A stretch of 64,000 nt of DNA from an uncultured Verrucomicrobiales bacterium. GTDB lineage: Bacteria; Verrucomicrobiota; Verrucomicrobiia; Verrucomicrobiales; Akkermansiaceae. Location of the stretch: NCBI GenBank assembly GCA_937928545.1, contig CALGJQ010000006.1, positions 1 to 64,000 on the forward strand, read 5' to 3'. Below the pieces are notes generated by a model that made no database searches, had not been told where the DNA came from, and worked only from the letters and a program-made list of their open reading frames with translations. The position numbers were made by a program, and so were the translations under genes. Positions 52,983-60,557 of the stretch are shown in pieces (position 1 is the first letter of the stretch; each line of letters opens with the position of its first letter).

Positions 52983-54914
52983 ATGAATGCTTTCTTCTCC
53001 CCGCTTGCTTTCTTTTCACGTTTGCCACTTTGGGCTTCGTGTTTGGCACTTGTCTTCTTTTCGTCCTGTCATTCTGAAAAGCGAGCTGCTCAGTCTTTGA
53101 TCTCTGAGCGGGGAGTGACGGCCTCGCCCGAGGCTCTTTTTCAGGCGCTTGATGCTGGTGATCAATCGCTGGCAAATGCGCTGGTGACGGTGGATGTGGC
53201 TCCATCTTCGCGAGATTCCTTGGATCGGACGCCTCTGATGCTGGCGGCTGGGGGAGCAGCACCTTCCTTGATTTCGGCATTGGTGGAAAGGGGGGCGAAC
53301 ACTGAAGCTCGTGATTCGACTGGTCGGACGGCCTTGAGTTACGCAGTTGAGGCGGGGCAATTGGATGCGGTGCTTTCGTTGATCGATGAAGGCGCGGAGG
53401 TCTCGGTGCCAGTTGATACAGGTGGGACTCTGGCGGCGCAGGGACTTCGGCAAGGCCAGCAGGCAGCGGTGATGCTTCTTCTTGATGCGGGTGCCGATCC
53501 TACTTCGAAAGGATTGAATGGAGAACCGCTGGCTCGAATTGCGGTTGAAGAGAATCAACCTGCGATTTTGGCATCTCTGGTCGAGAAAGGTCTCGATCTT
53601 AATGCGGCTCATCCTGATGATGAACCCTGTCTTTTGCATCTCGCTTTGGAAGAAGGGCAAGAAGAGACGGTTGGCTTTCTCTTAGAGAGTGGGATGGATG
53701 CCGATCAAAGGAATGCACGAGGAGAAACGCTGCTTCACGCTGTGGTGGGAACCTCGAAGAAGCATCTACTCAAAACTCTGAAAAAACATGGGGCATCCTT
53801 TGACGCTCTCGATCAGCAGGGATGGAGCGCTCTCCATCTTGCGATTCTTGCTCACGATTACGAGTTGGTGAATGAGTTGCTTAATTTGGGTGCAAATGTG
53901 GATCAGATCTCCGGTCAGGGAAGTCGGATGATTCCGCCTCTTTCTCTTGCGATCGAGAATAACCTTTTTCCGATTGCGCGACTTCTTCTTCGATATGGAG
54001 CAAAGCCAGGTGATGAGCTTTATCAAGCCGTGACACGGGGTGGAAATGATGGGTTCCATTTGGTGAAGCTTCTCCTTGAAAGTGGGGCGAGCCCATCTCC
54101 GGCCCGTGCGCCTTCTCTCGATTCTCCGATTGGGCTGGCAGTTCGAAAGGGCGAGTATGAGATTGCGAAAATTCTTTTTGAAGCCGGCGCTTCTCATCAA
54201 CTGAGAGATGTTTGCGGGCAAAAGCCTTTGCACATTGCGGTGGCCCGGGGTGACACGAAGATGGCGAAGATGCTTTTGGAGATCGGGGCGGACCCGAATG
54301 AGCCCTTTCATGCAAAGGTCACGGAGTCGTTTCTTAAGCTCGTGAAAACGAATGGGGTAGGACGTTGGGCTCTTTCCAAATCTAGTGCTCTGTATCCTAT
54401 CATGATCGCCTCTGATAGCGGGAACATTGAGCTAGCTCAGGAATTGATTAAGTATGGTGCAAATCCTACGAAATCGACCAAGGTTCACCGGAGCCGGATG
54501 TGGCCCTTGACCTTTGCGAGTCGTCGAAGTGATGTGAAGATGATGCAGGTGCTCTTGGGCCGAAAGCCAGGTCGTAGCAGCCTCTGGGTAAAAGTGGACC
54601 TCTCAGAGCAGCGGGCTTACGTCTTTAAGAATGACGAGCAGATCTACAAGACTCGTGTATCTACCGGAAAGTCGGGCTACCGGACTCGGAGAGGGAAATT
54701 TGTCATTACCAACAAGTATCGCAATTGGACTTCGACGCTTTACGGTTCTTCGATGCCCTACTTCCAGCGCTTGAGCTCAAGTGACTTTGGATTCCATGTC
54801 GGTGCATTGCCGGGGTATCCAGCTTCTCACGGTTGCATCCGGATGCCTTATTCGGCGGCTCGGAAGATCTTTGGGATGACTAAGATTGGGGATTATGTGG
54901 AAATTGTTCCCTAG
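52983..54914 (+). CDS. Lipoprotein with ankyrin repeats fused to an L,D-transpeptidase
   Basis: A 643-residue protein from ATG 52983. A signal peptide ends in lipobox FSSCHSE, so it is lipid-anchored. About 12 ankyrin repeats fill residues 40-520 (for example DRTPLMLAAGGAAPSLISAL and TGRTALSYAVEAGQLDAVL). The C-terminal YkuD domain (about 525-643) starts LWVKVDLSEQRAYVF and carries the catalytic motif with His in FGFHVG and Cys618 in SHGCIRMP. Such enzymes form 3-3 peptidoglycan cross-links or attach proteins. Ankyrin repeats on a periplasmic cross-linker are unusual. Followed after six bases by a small membrane gene. Confidence 0.9.
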   Translation: MNAFFSPLAFFSRLPLWASCLALVFFSSCHSEKRAAQSLISERGVTASPEALFQALDAGDQSLANALVTVDVAPSSRDSLDRTPLMLAAGGAAPSLISALVERGANTEARDSTGRTALSYAVEAGQLDAVLSLIDEGAEVSVPVDTGGTLAAQGLRQGQQAAVMLLLDAGADPTSKGLNGEPLARIAVEENQPAILASLVEKGLDLNAAHPDDEPCLLHLALEEGQEETVGFLLESGMDADQRNARGETLLHAVVGTSKKHLLKTLKKHGASFDALDQQGWSALHLAILAHDYELVNELLNLGANVDQISGQGSRMIPPLSLAIENNLFPIARLLLRYGAKPGDELYQAVTRGGNDGFHLVKLLLESGASPSPARAPSLDSPIGLAVRKGEYEIAKILFEAGASHQLRDVCGQKPLHIAVARGDTKMAKMLLEIGADPNEPFHAKVTESFLKLVKTNGVGRWALSKSSALYPIMIASDSGNIELAQELIKYGANPTKSTKVHRSRMWPLTFASRRSDVKMMQVLLGRKPGRSSLWVKVDLSEQRAYVFKNDEQIYKTRVSTGKSGYRTRRGKFVITNKYRNWTSTLYGSSMPYFQRLSSSDFGFHVGALPGYPASHGCIRMPYSAARKIFGMTKIGDYVEIVP

Positions 54915-54920
54915 TTTGGA

Positions 54921-55169
54921 ATGGATATTAAGAACCCCCGAATTCTCAAGCTGAAAGGACTTTTGTTTCTTTTCTTAGGGATCTTGAGTGCTGGTATTCT
55001 TTACCTTCACGCGCCTGATTGGAAAGTGTTAGTGCTCCTTGGAATCTGCGTGTGGGCGTTTGCTCGATTCTACTATTTTGCATTCTATGTCTTGGAACAT
55101 TATGCCGATCCAAGTTTTAAATACTCGGGCTTGTGGGATCTGCTGAAGTATCTGCTGAAGCGAAAGTAG
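54921..55169 (+). CDS. Small membrane protein, 82 aa
   Basis: Two hydrophobic segments (GLLFLFLGILSAGILYL and VLVLLGICVWAFARFYYFAFYVL) and short basic ends (DLLKYLLKRK). Six bases after the ankyrin/L,D-transpeptidase gene, so almost certainly in its operon. Function unknown. Confidence 0.8.
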   Translation: MDIKNPRILKLKGLLFLFLGILSAGILYLHAPDWKVLVLLGICVWAFARFYYFAFYVLEHYADPSFKYSGLWDLLKYLLKRK

Positions 55170-55500
55170 AACTAGGGAGAATGGCGCTCGGATAGGCGTG
55201 CTAATCGAAGAATCCCTTAGGGGGATGATAGAATTGCTAGCGCGGGGTGGAGTGAAACGGAACTCCGCGAATCATTTAGCCAAAGGTCACGTCTTCTCAC
55301 TTCGCCGCTGTTCGGCGGCCTACGGCTGGATTTTGTGATGACTCGGGATGTTTGGCTTGGCCCTGGTGTTCCGGTGCTGGCTCCCCGGTTTCGCTCTGCT
55401 TCACGAGGGGGCTAGTTTAAGGTCATCGCTTAGGGGATTCTAGCAGGGTTAAGTGAGTGCTATTCTCCTTAGTTCTTAAGCTCGGGAAGAGGAGAAGTGA
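55170..55500. other. Gene-free gap of 331 bases with several hairpins
   Basis: No credible coding frame. Inverted repeats include CGCGGGGTGGAGT with ACTCCGCG (about 55240-55273) and CGCCGCTGTTCGGCGG (about 55302-55317). I could not match it to 6S, tmRNA, RNase P, SRP RNA or a riboswitch. Confidence 0.5.
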
Positions 55501-55821
55501 TTAGCCGAGATACGGAGCGCATTTTTTCTTAAAAATCATAACCAGTTCCTCGTCCATGAAGTCGTAGTTATCTGGGATTCCTAAGACGACGACTTTCTTC
55601 CCACGGAGAACGTGTCCGTAATCTCGGGTGAGCTTCCGGTGGTGGACTCTTTCCATCACGAAAATGAGATCAGCCCAGAGGACTTGATCGTCAGAGAGTC
55701 TGATCTCGGCGTCTTTGTTTAAACCTGCGGAATCGACCTCGAGCTTGGGAGACTCGGCGAAAACGCACTCGGCAGTGGGACTGCGGAGTTTGTTTTTGGA
55801 GCAGAGGAAGAGGACGCGCAT
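55501..55821 (-). CDS. Predicted protein tyrosine phosphatase (COG4551-like)
   Basis: A 106-residue short phosphatase-fold protein. The P-loop is LFLCSKNKLRSPTAE with Cys7 and Arg13, fitting CX5R; VDSAGLNKDAEIRL and the aspartate-rich VLGIPDNYDFMDEEL follow. It resembles low-molecular-weight phosphatases but is one third shorter. Starts 3 bases from the stop of the upstream propeller gene, so the two form an operon. Confidence 0.88.
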   Translation of the reverse strand: MRVLFLCSKNKLRSPTAECVFAESPKLEVDSAGLNKDAEIRLSDDQVLWADLIFVMERVHHRKLTRDYGHVLRGKKVVVLGIPDNYDFMDEELVMIFKKKCAPYLG

Positions 55822-55824
55822 TGA

Positions 55825-57114
55825 TTAGTCTTTGAGGTCGAGGCAGATCATTTTGTCCTGTCCTCTCAAGATGAGTTTTCCATCGGAAAGGGCGAGAGGG
55901 CTCCAATATTTGAGATCTTTGCGGCTTTCGGGGTCGGTGCCAAAGACATTGGCTTTGGCGAGAAGTTTGAAGCCTGATGGGGAGGGTGTGACGAGGCGAA
56001 GAATGCCGTTTTCTCCATCTTGAATGATGAGTTTTCCATCGGCATAAAGGCTAGCGCCTCGGCCCATGAAGGGGTCATCGCCGGTGTTCCACAGTTCTTC
56101 ACCATCGAGAGTGTAGCATGTCAGTCCCCCTTTTTTACGGCGGGTCGAGGACTTGTGATTTGAGTTCTCATTGGCGAGGAAATACAGGTGATTATCAATC
56201 AGGAGAGGTGGGTGAACTTGGGTGCCTTTTTTAGTAGTCCAGAGTTCAGTCACTTTGTAATCATCACCGGATTTTTTCACGGAGATCATTTTTGATCCGG
56301 CATCATATCCTCCCGAGGCGAAGATGCGGTTTTCATCGATTTGGATGGGAATTGTGATGGGGATTCGGTTTTCGTAGATCTTAGTAGACCAGAGCTTGTC
56401 TCCGGTTTTGGGGTCGTAACTATGAATCCCTCCATGATCTCCGGTGGTGAGAAGGACGACTTGTTCCTTGCCTCCAAAGTTCATGAGGACAGGGGAGGAA
56501 TGGGTGTTGCCAATCCCGTCGCTTTTCCAAATTTCTTTACCTGTTTTTTTATCCCAGCCTGCGATGCCAGTGTCGTTACCAAAGGGCATGACGATGATGG
56601 TGTCTCCAACAATTAGGGTGCATTGCGCGTAGCCCCAATGAGGGGCTGTTGCATCAGGGTAACGGTCGGAGAGCTTGATCTTCCAATCTGCTTTTTGAGT
56701 CTTACGGTTGATGCGGAAGACCTCGCCAAAGGTGCCAAGGAAGTAAACGGCATCGTCTTCCACGGTGGGGACACTTCGTGAACCGGGGAAGGAAGGTTCA
56801 CCTTCGGATGGGCTTTCATAACGCCACTTTTCTTTTCCGTTTTTAAGATCGAGACAGATGAGCATGTCCTTTTCTTTTTCGACTCGATCGCCGAGGAAGA
56901 CTTCATCGCCAGACACTGCGGCCCCGCCGAAGCCTCCTTCTAGGTCAGCTTTCCAAATGATCTTTGGGCCACTCTCAGGGAAAGATTTGAGAAGTCCGGT
57001 TTCATCTGAAGTGGCATTGGCGTGGGGGCCAAGGAATTTTGGCCAGTCTTCAGCGGCAAGGGTGGCGGTCGATACGGCTGCGAGGAAGGCTGCGAATTTC
57101 ATAATTTGTAGCAA
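55825..57114 (-). CDS. Secreted PQQ-like beta-propeller protein
   Basis: A 429-residue exported protein (signal FAAFLAAVSTATLAAEDWPKF). Repeated blades contain the tryptophan-docking pattern of the PQQ/quinoprotein propeller (LDLKNGKEKWRYESP, WDKKTGKEIWKSDG, YDPKTGDKLWSTKI, LDGEELWNTG). Members of this group are abundant in Planctomycetes and Verrucomicrobia; whether it binds PQQ or acts as a binding scaffold is unknown. Confidence 0.88.
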   Translation of the reverse strand: MLQIMKFAAFLAAVSTATLAAEDWPKFLGPHANATSDETGLLKSFPESGPKIIWKADLEGGFGGAAVSGDEVFLGDRVEKEKDMLICLDLKNGKEKWRYESPSEGEPSFPGSRSVPTVEDDAVYFLGTFGEVFRINRKTQKADWKIKLSDRYPDATAPHWGYAQCTLIVGDTIIVMPFGNDTGIAGWDKKTGKEIWKSDGIGNTHSSPVLMNFGGKEQVVLLTTGDHGGIHSYDPKTGDKLWSTKIYENRIPITIPIQIDENRIFASGGYDAGSKMISVKKSGDDYKVTELWTTKKGTQVHPPLLIDNHLYFLANENSNHKSSTRRKKGGLTCYTLDGEELWNTGDDPFMGRGASLYADGKLIIQDGENGILRLVTPSPSGFKLLAKANVFGTDPESRKDLKYWSPLALSDGKLILRGQDKMICLDLKD

Positions 57115-57144
57115 GTTGCTTTAATTGGTGTAGTAGGGAAACAG

Positions 57145-58425
57145 ATGAAGTGCATTCGGTCTCTCATTTATTTCGCTCTTTTCGTTCCTTTTCTTCTTCA
57201 AGCGAGGGACTTGGAATACGCTCCCGCGCCTGTCGATAATCCTTTGAAGGGGCTAGTGCCTTATGCAAGTGAGTGGAAGAAGGAGGGGGGATTTCCTCAC
57301 TCGATGGAGTTCCGCTACTTTTCCCTGAATGATCTGATGAGAGGCTGGGGGGAGTTTGATTGGTCGAAAGTGGAGGAGAGTTTAGAGAGGTCTAAAGCGA
57401 GTGGTCGGCAGTCGATTTTCCGAGTCTATTTGGAGTATCCCGGAAAGACGGATTGTCTTCCGGAGTTTTTGCTTAAAGAGGGAATGAAGGTGACACGTTG
57501 GAAAGACAATGACGGGAAGGATGTGGTTTCGCCTGATTACGCAGGGTCGATTGCTCAGCGAGCGATTCATGAGTGCATCGAGGCACTTGGTCAGAAGTAT
57601 GATGGTGATCCGCGAATTGGATTTGTGACGGCGGGGATGTTGGGGCTTTGGGGAGAATGGCATAGCTATCCTCGAACGGAGCTGATGGCGTCAAAGGAGG
57701 TACAGGCAGGAGTGGCTGAAGCCTTCGAGAAATCCTTTCTGAAGACTCATGTTCTTTTGCGTTATCCGGCCGGTGAAGATGATTGGGCTTACGCGGACAA
57801 TCGGAAGACTCGCTTGGGTTACCATGATGACTCATTTGCGTGGGCCACGATTGATACGGGGAAGAAGGGTGATGAGTGGTTTTTTGTGCCGAAGCTCAAG
57901 AAGGCTGGCTTGCTAGAAAAGTGGAAGAGCGTTCCGATTGGGGGAGAGATTCGACCTGAGATTTGGCCGACGGTTTTTACCGAGAAGAAGACTGGTCAGG
58001 AACAAAATTTTCTTCAGTGCGTGGAGCAATCTCATGTGAGCTGGCTCATGGATTCTGGACTAACTTCTGGGGATAAAAAACATGATGAAGAGCGGATCAA
58101 GCGAGCTCGTGAAGTGGTTTCGAAGATGGGCTATGAACTCTTTGTTTCTGAGGCTGTATCCAAAGAAGGGACTTTGACGGTGACGGTTGAGAATCGAGGG
58201 GTGGCACCGTTCTACTACGACTGGCCGGTTGAGTTAAGGGCAGGGGAGGTGATCAAAACGAAATGGAAACTGACTGAAATTTTACCCGGCGCGCCGATTC
58301 GGTGGACCATTCAGGTTCCGGAGTCTGGGGAGGTGGCGATCCGGGTGCCAAATCCGATGGAGGGTGGACGAGACCTGAAGTTTGCCAACAAAGGATACAA
58401 AGAGGGCTGGCTGCAGTTGCGCTAG
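57145..58425 (+). CDS. Secreted DUF4832 family protein
   Basis: A 426-residue exported protein (signal SLIYFALFVPFLLQA). The start NPLKGLVPYASEW, the segment FRVYLEYPGK, and GMLGLWGEWHSYP match the DUF4832 family, predicted to have a glycoside-hydrolase-like barrel; the Glu in GEWH is a likely catalytic residue. The C-terminal 110 residues form a beta-sandwich domain. It ends tail to tail with a 4-base overlap with the propeller gene on the other strand. Function inferred. Confidence 0.8.
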   Translation: MKCIRSLIYFALFVPFLLQARDLEYAPAPVDNPLKGLVPYASEWKKEGGFPHSMEFRYFSLNDLMRGWGEFDWSKVEESLERSKASGRQSIFRVYLEYPGKTDCLPEFLLKEGMKVTRWKDNDGKDVVSPDYAGSIAQRAIHECIEALGQKYDGDPRIGFVTAGMLGLWGEWHSYPRTELMASKEVQAGVAEAFEKSFLKTHVLLRYPAGEDDWAYADNRKTRLGYHDDSFAWATIDTGKKGDEWFFVPKLKKAGLLEKWKSVPIGGEIRPEIWPTVFTEKKTGQEQNFLQCVEQSHVSWLMDSGLTSGDKKHDEERIKRAREVVSKMGYELFVSEAVSKEGTLTVTVENRGVAPFYYDWPVELRAGEVIKTKWKLTEILPGAPIRWTIQVPESGEVAIRVPNPMEGGRDLKFANKGYKEGWLQLR

Positions 58426-60557
58426 TCTTGCTTTGAAGGCGTGAAGACGGCGGTCGAGCGCCCATTCGTGCTGATCCAGACTTGGCCGGGATGGTGAGGA
58501 TCGACGGCGACGGCGAGCATGTTACCGAAGCGGTAGCCCTTGCGGGTGATCTCGCGCCAAGTTTTCCCATCGTCGTCGGAGTAGTAGATTTTTTGAAAGT
58601 CATCGCCGATCTTCTTGCCGATGACGGCGATATGGCCTGCGACGGCGTTGACGTCAGAGGTGGATTCGAAGCCTTCGATTTTGAGCCAAGTCTCTCCGCC
58701 GTCATCGCTTTGGTGGAGACCAATGTTGCTGGCGAACCAGAGACGGTGTTTTGTTTGATGCTCGGTGCCAAGGTGTCCGTGAGTGGAGGGGAGTCCTTCT
58801 TGGCGGACTTTTTCCCAAGTGAGTCCTTGGTCGGTGCTGCGGTAGATGCCGAGGTCTCGGATGCTGAGGTAGTAGCGAGAGGGATCTCTGCCGTCGGCGT
58901 AGAGGCGGGTGTTCCAGACGAATTGGCTGCCGGCATCGATGCCATTGAGTTCAGCGGGAAGTTGAGCTTGGGTGAAGCTGAGCCCGGCATCGAGCGAGCG
59001 GTAGATGCCTCCGCCAGCGGGACCAATGGGGCCGCCCATTAGTGCGAGGATTTCGTCAGGATTTTGCATGTTGGCGGCCATTTCAACCCACTCGAAGCCG
59101 TGTTTTTGAGGGTAGCCTTTCGCTGGGATTTTTTTCCAAGTGGTTCCTTGATCGAGGGAGTGCCAGACGCGGGCTTCACCTTTGATGGGAGCACCGCCGA
59201 GGGCGATGATGCGATGTTCATGGGCGGCTGCCGAGTGCGCAAAGGTCAGGACGTCTTCTGGCCAAGGAAAGAGTCGCGAAATTGTGCCGACGGTTTTTCC
59301 ACTACGCCCGCCGTCTTGAATGGTTGTGAGTCCATGGTCGGCGGCAGGGATGATCACGATGTCTGGATTCGTGGGATGGAATTGGGTGCGCCAAGTGACG
59401 ACTTCTCCGATGCCCTTGGTGATGTATTTCCACGTTTGGCCAGCGTCGTCGCTTCGGGTGGGGCCGTAGCCTCCGGTGGTGAACCATTGCTTGTCGTTCG
59501 TGACGTCTTGGAAGATTTGATTCCAGCCCCCTTGGTTATTATTGCGGTCTGCCAAGGCCCAGGCTGGGAGTTCTCCGGCAACGGTGGTGGGAAGGACTTC
59601 GAAGCTCTCGCCGTGATCGCTGGAGCGAGCGGGGAGGCGGAAGAAGCCGGCGGTGACGAGGGAGCCATCGCGAAGGAGTGCGAGGGCGGCGGCTTGATCG
59701 ACGGGTTCGTAGCCTTTTGCCTTGTTGAAGGCGGCGACGTAGTTTGGCCAGCGGTCAGTGAAGGTGGGGGAGCCTTCGGTGGACCAGTCATCTTTTGTGA
59801 GGTGCCAGAGTTTCGTGTCGCTGGCTTTTGTGGGATGGTATTTTCCGCCGACGGCGAAGCCTGAGCCATCGGGCCGACGGACGGTGCGGAAGATGATGAA
59901 TGGGGGCAGTTCTTGTTTCCAATTTTGGCCGCGATCCCAGCTGATCCAAAGGCCGCTTTCGGTTGAGACCCAGACTTGATCGGGGAATTTGGGGTGGAAG
60001 GTGATTCCGGTGATGATGAGGGTGTCGAAGGTGGGGCCTCCGACTTGGTTCCAACTCTGTCCTGCGTCGGTGGAGCGCCAGAGGCCATTGCCGCGTGAGC
60101 CGGCCCAGACTTCGGAGTCGTCATCGGGATGAATGGCGAGGCATTCGCCGCCGTGTCGAGCGTCGTCGTTTCCGGAGAAGTTGATCTCGGCTTTTACTTG
60201 CCGCCAGTTTTGACCAGCGTCGCTGCTTTTCCAAATTCCGCGATCTGGGTCGTTGGGGAAGTAAGAGACTCCACAGGCTTGGTAGATGACGTCGGGATTC
60301 TTTTTTGCCACGGCGATCCCTTGAACGAATAATCCGCCGGGATTGGCGAAGTCGCCGCTGAGGAAGGTCCATGAGTCGCCTCGGTCGTCGCTGCGGTAGA
60401 TTCCTCCGACGTCGGTTCTTCCGTAAAGGCGGCCGGAGGAATGTTGGACGAGGCCGGTGAACCAGCCACCGCAATCGATATCAATGTTACGAAAGCTTCC
60501 GGGGATTTGTGCCGGAAGAAGAGAGGCGGCGAGGAGCGAGACGATGAAGGCCTTCAT
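58422..60557 (-). CDS. Secreted BNR-repeat propeller protein (GH74/sortilin-like)
   Basis: A 711-residue exported protein (signal IVSLLAASLLPAQ). The start GGWFTGLVQHSSGRLYGRTDVGG resembles GH74 xyloglucanases. At least seven Asp-box motifs are visible (SDDRGDSWTF, SSDAGQNWRQV, STDAGQSWNQV, SLDQGTTWKKI, STDQGLTWEKV, SDDGGETWLKI, SDDDGKTWREI). It is a large two-propeller protein, either a glycan hydrolase or a binding protein; catalytic aspartates cannot be assigned with confidence. Its start overlaps the upstream heme-c gene stop by four bases (ATGA). Confidence 0.85.
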   Translation of the reverse strand: MKAFIVSLLAASLLPAQIPGSFRNIDIDCGGWFTGLVQHSSGRLYGRTDVGGIYRSDDRGDSWTFLSGDFANPGGLFVQGIAVAKKNPDVIYQACGVSYFPNDPDRGIWKSSDAGQNWRQVKAEINFSGNDDARHGGECLAIHPDDDSEVWAGSRGNGLWRSTDAGQSWNQVGGPTFDTLIITGITFHPKFPDQVWVSTESGLWISWDRGQNWKQELPPFIIFRTVRRPDGSGFAVGGKYHPTKASDTKLWHLTKDDWSTEGSPTFTDRWPNYVAAFNKAKGYEPVDQAAALALLRDGSLVTAGFFRLPARSSDHGESFEVLPTTVAGELPAWALADRNNNQGGWNQIFQDVTNDKQWFTTGGYGPTRSDDAGQTWKYITKGIGEVVTWRTQFHPTNPDIVIIPAADHGLTTIQDGGRSGKTVGTISRLFPWPEDVLTFAHSAAAHEHRIIALGGAPIKGEARVWHSLDQGTTWKKIPAKGYPQKHGFEWVEMAANMQNPDEILALMGGPIGPAGGGIYRSLDAGLSFTQAQLPAELNGIDAGSQFVWNTRLYADGRDPSRYYLSIRDLGIYRSTDQGLTWEKVRQEGLPSTHGHLGTEHQTKHRLWFASNIGLHQSDDGGETWLKIEGFESTSDVNAVAGHIAVIGKKIGDDFQKIYYSDDDGKTWREITRKGYRFGNMLAVAVDPHHPGQVWISTNGRSTAVFTPSKQD

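Noticed and set aside
55170..55500. Possible tmRNA, 6S or RNase P RNA
   Set aside because: None of the conserved sequence blocks of these RNAs could be found.
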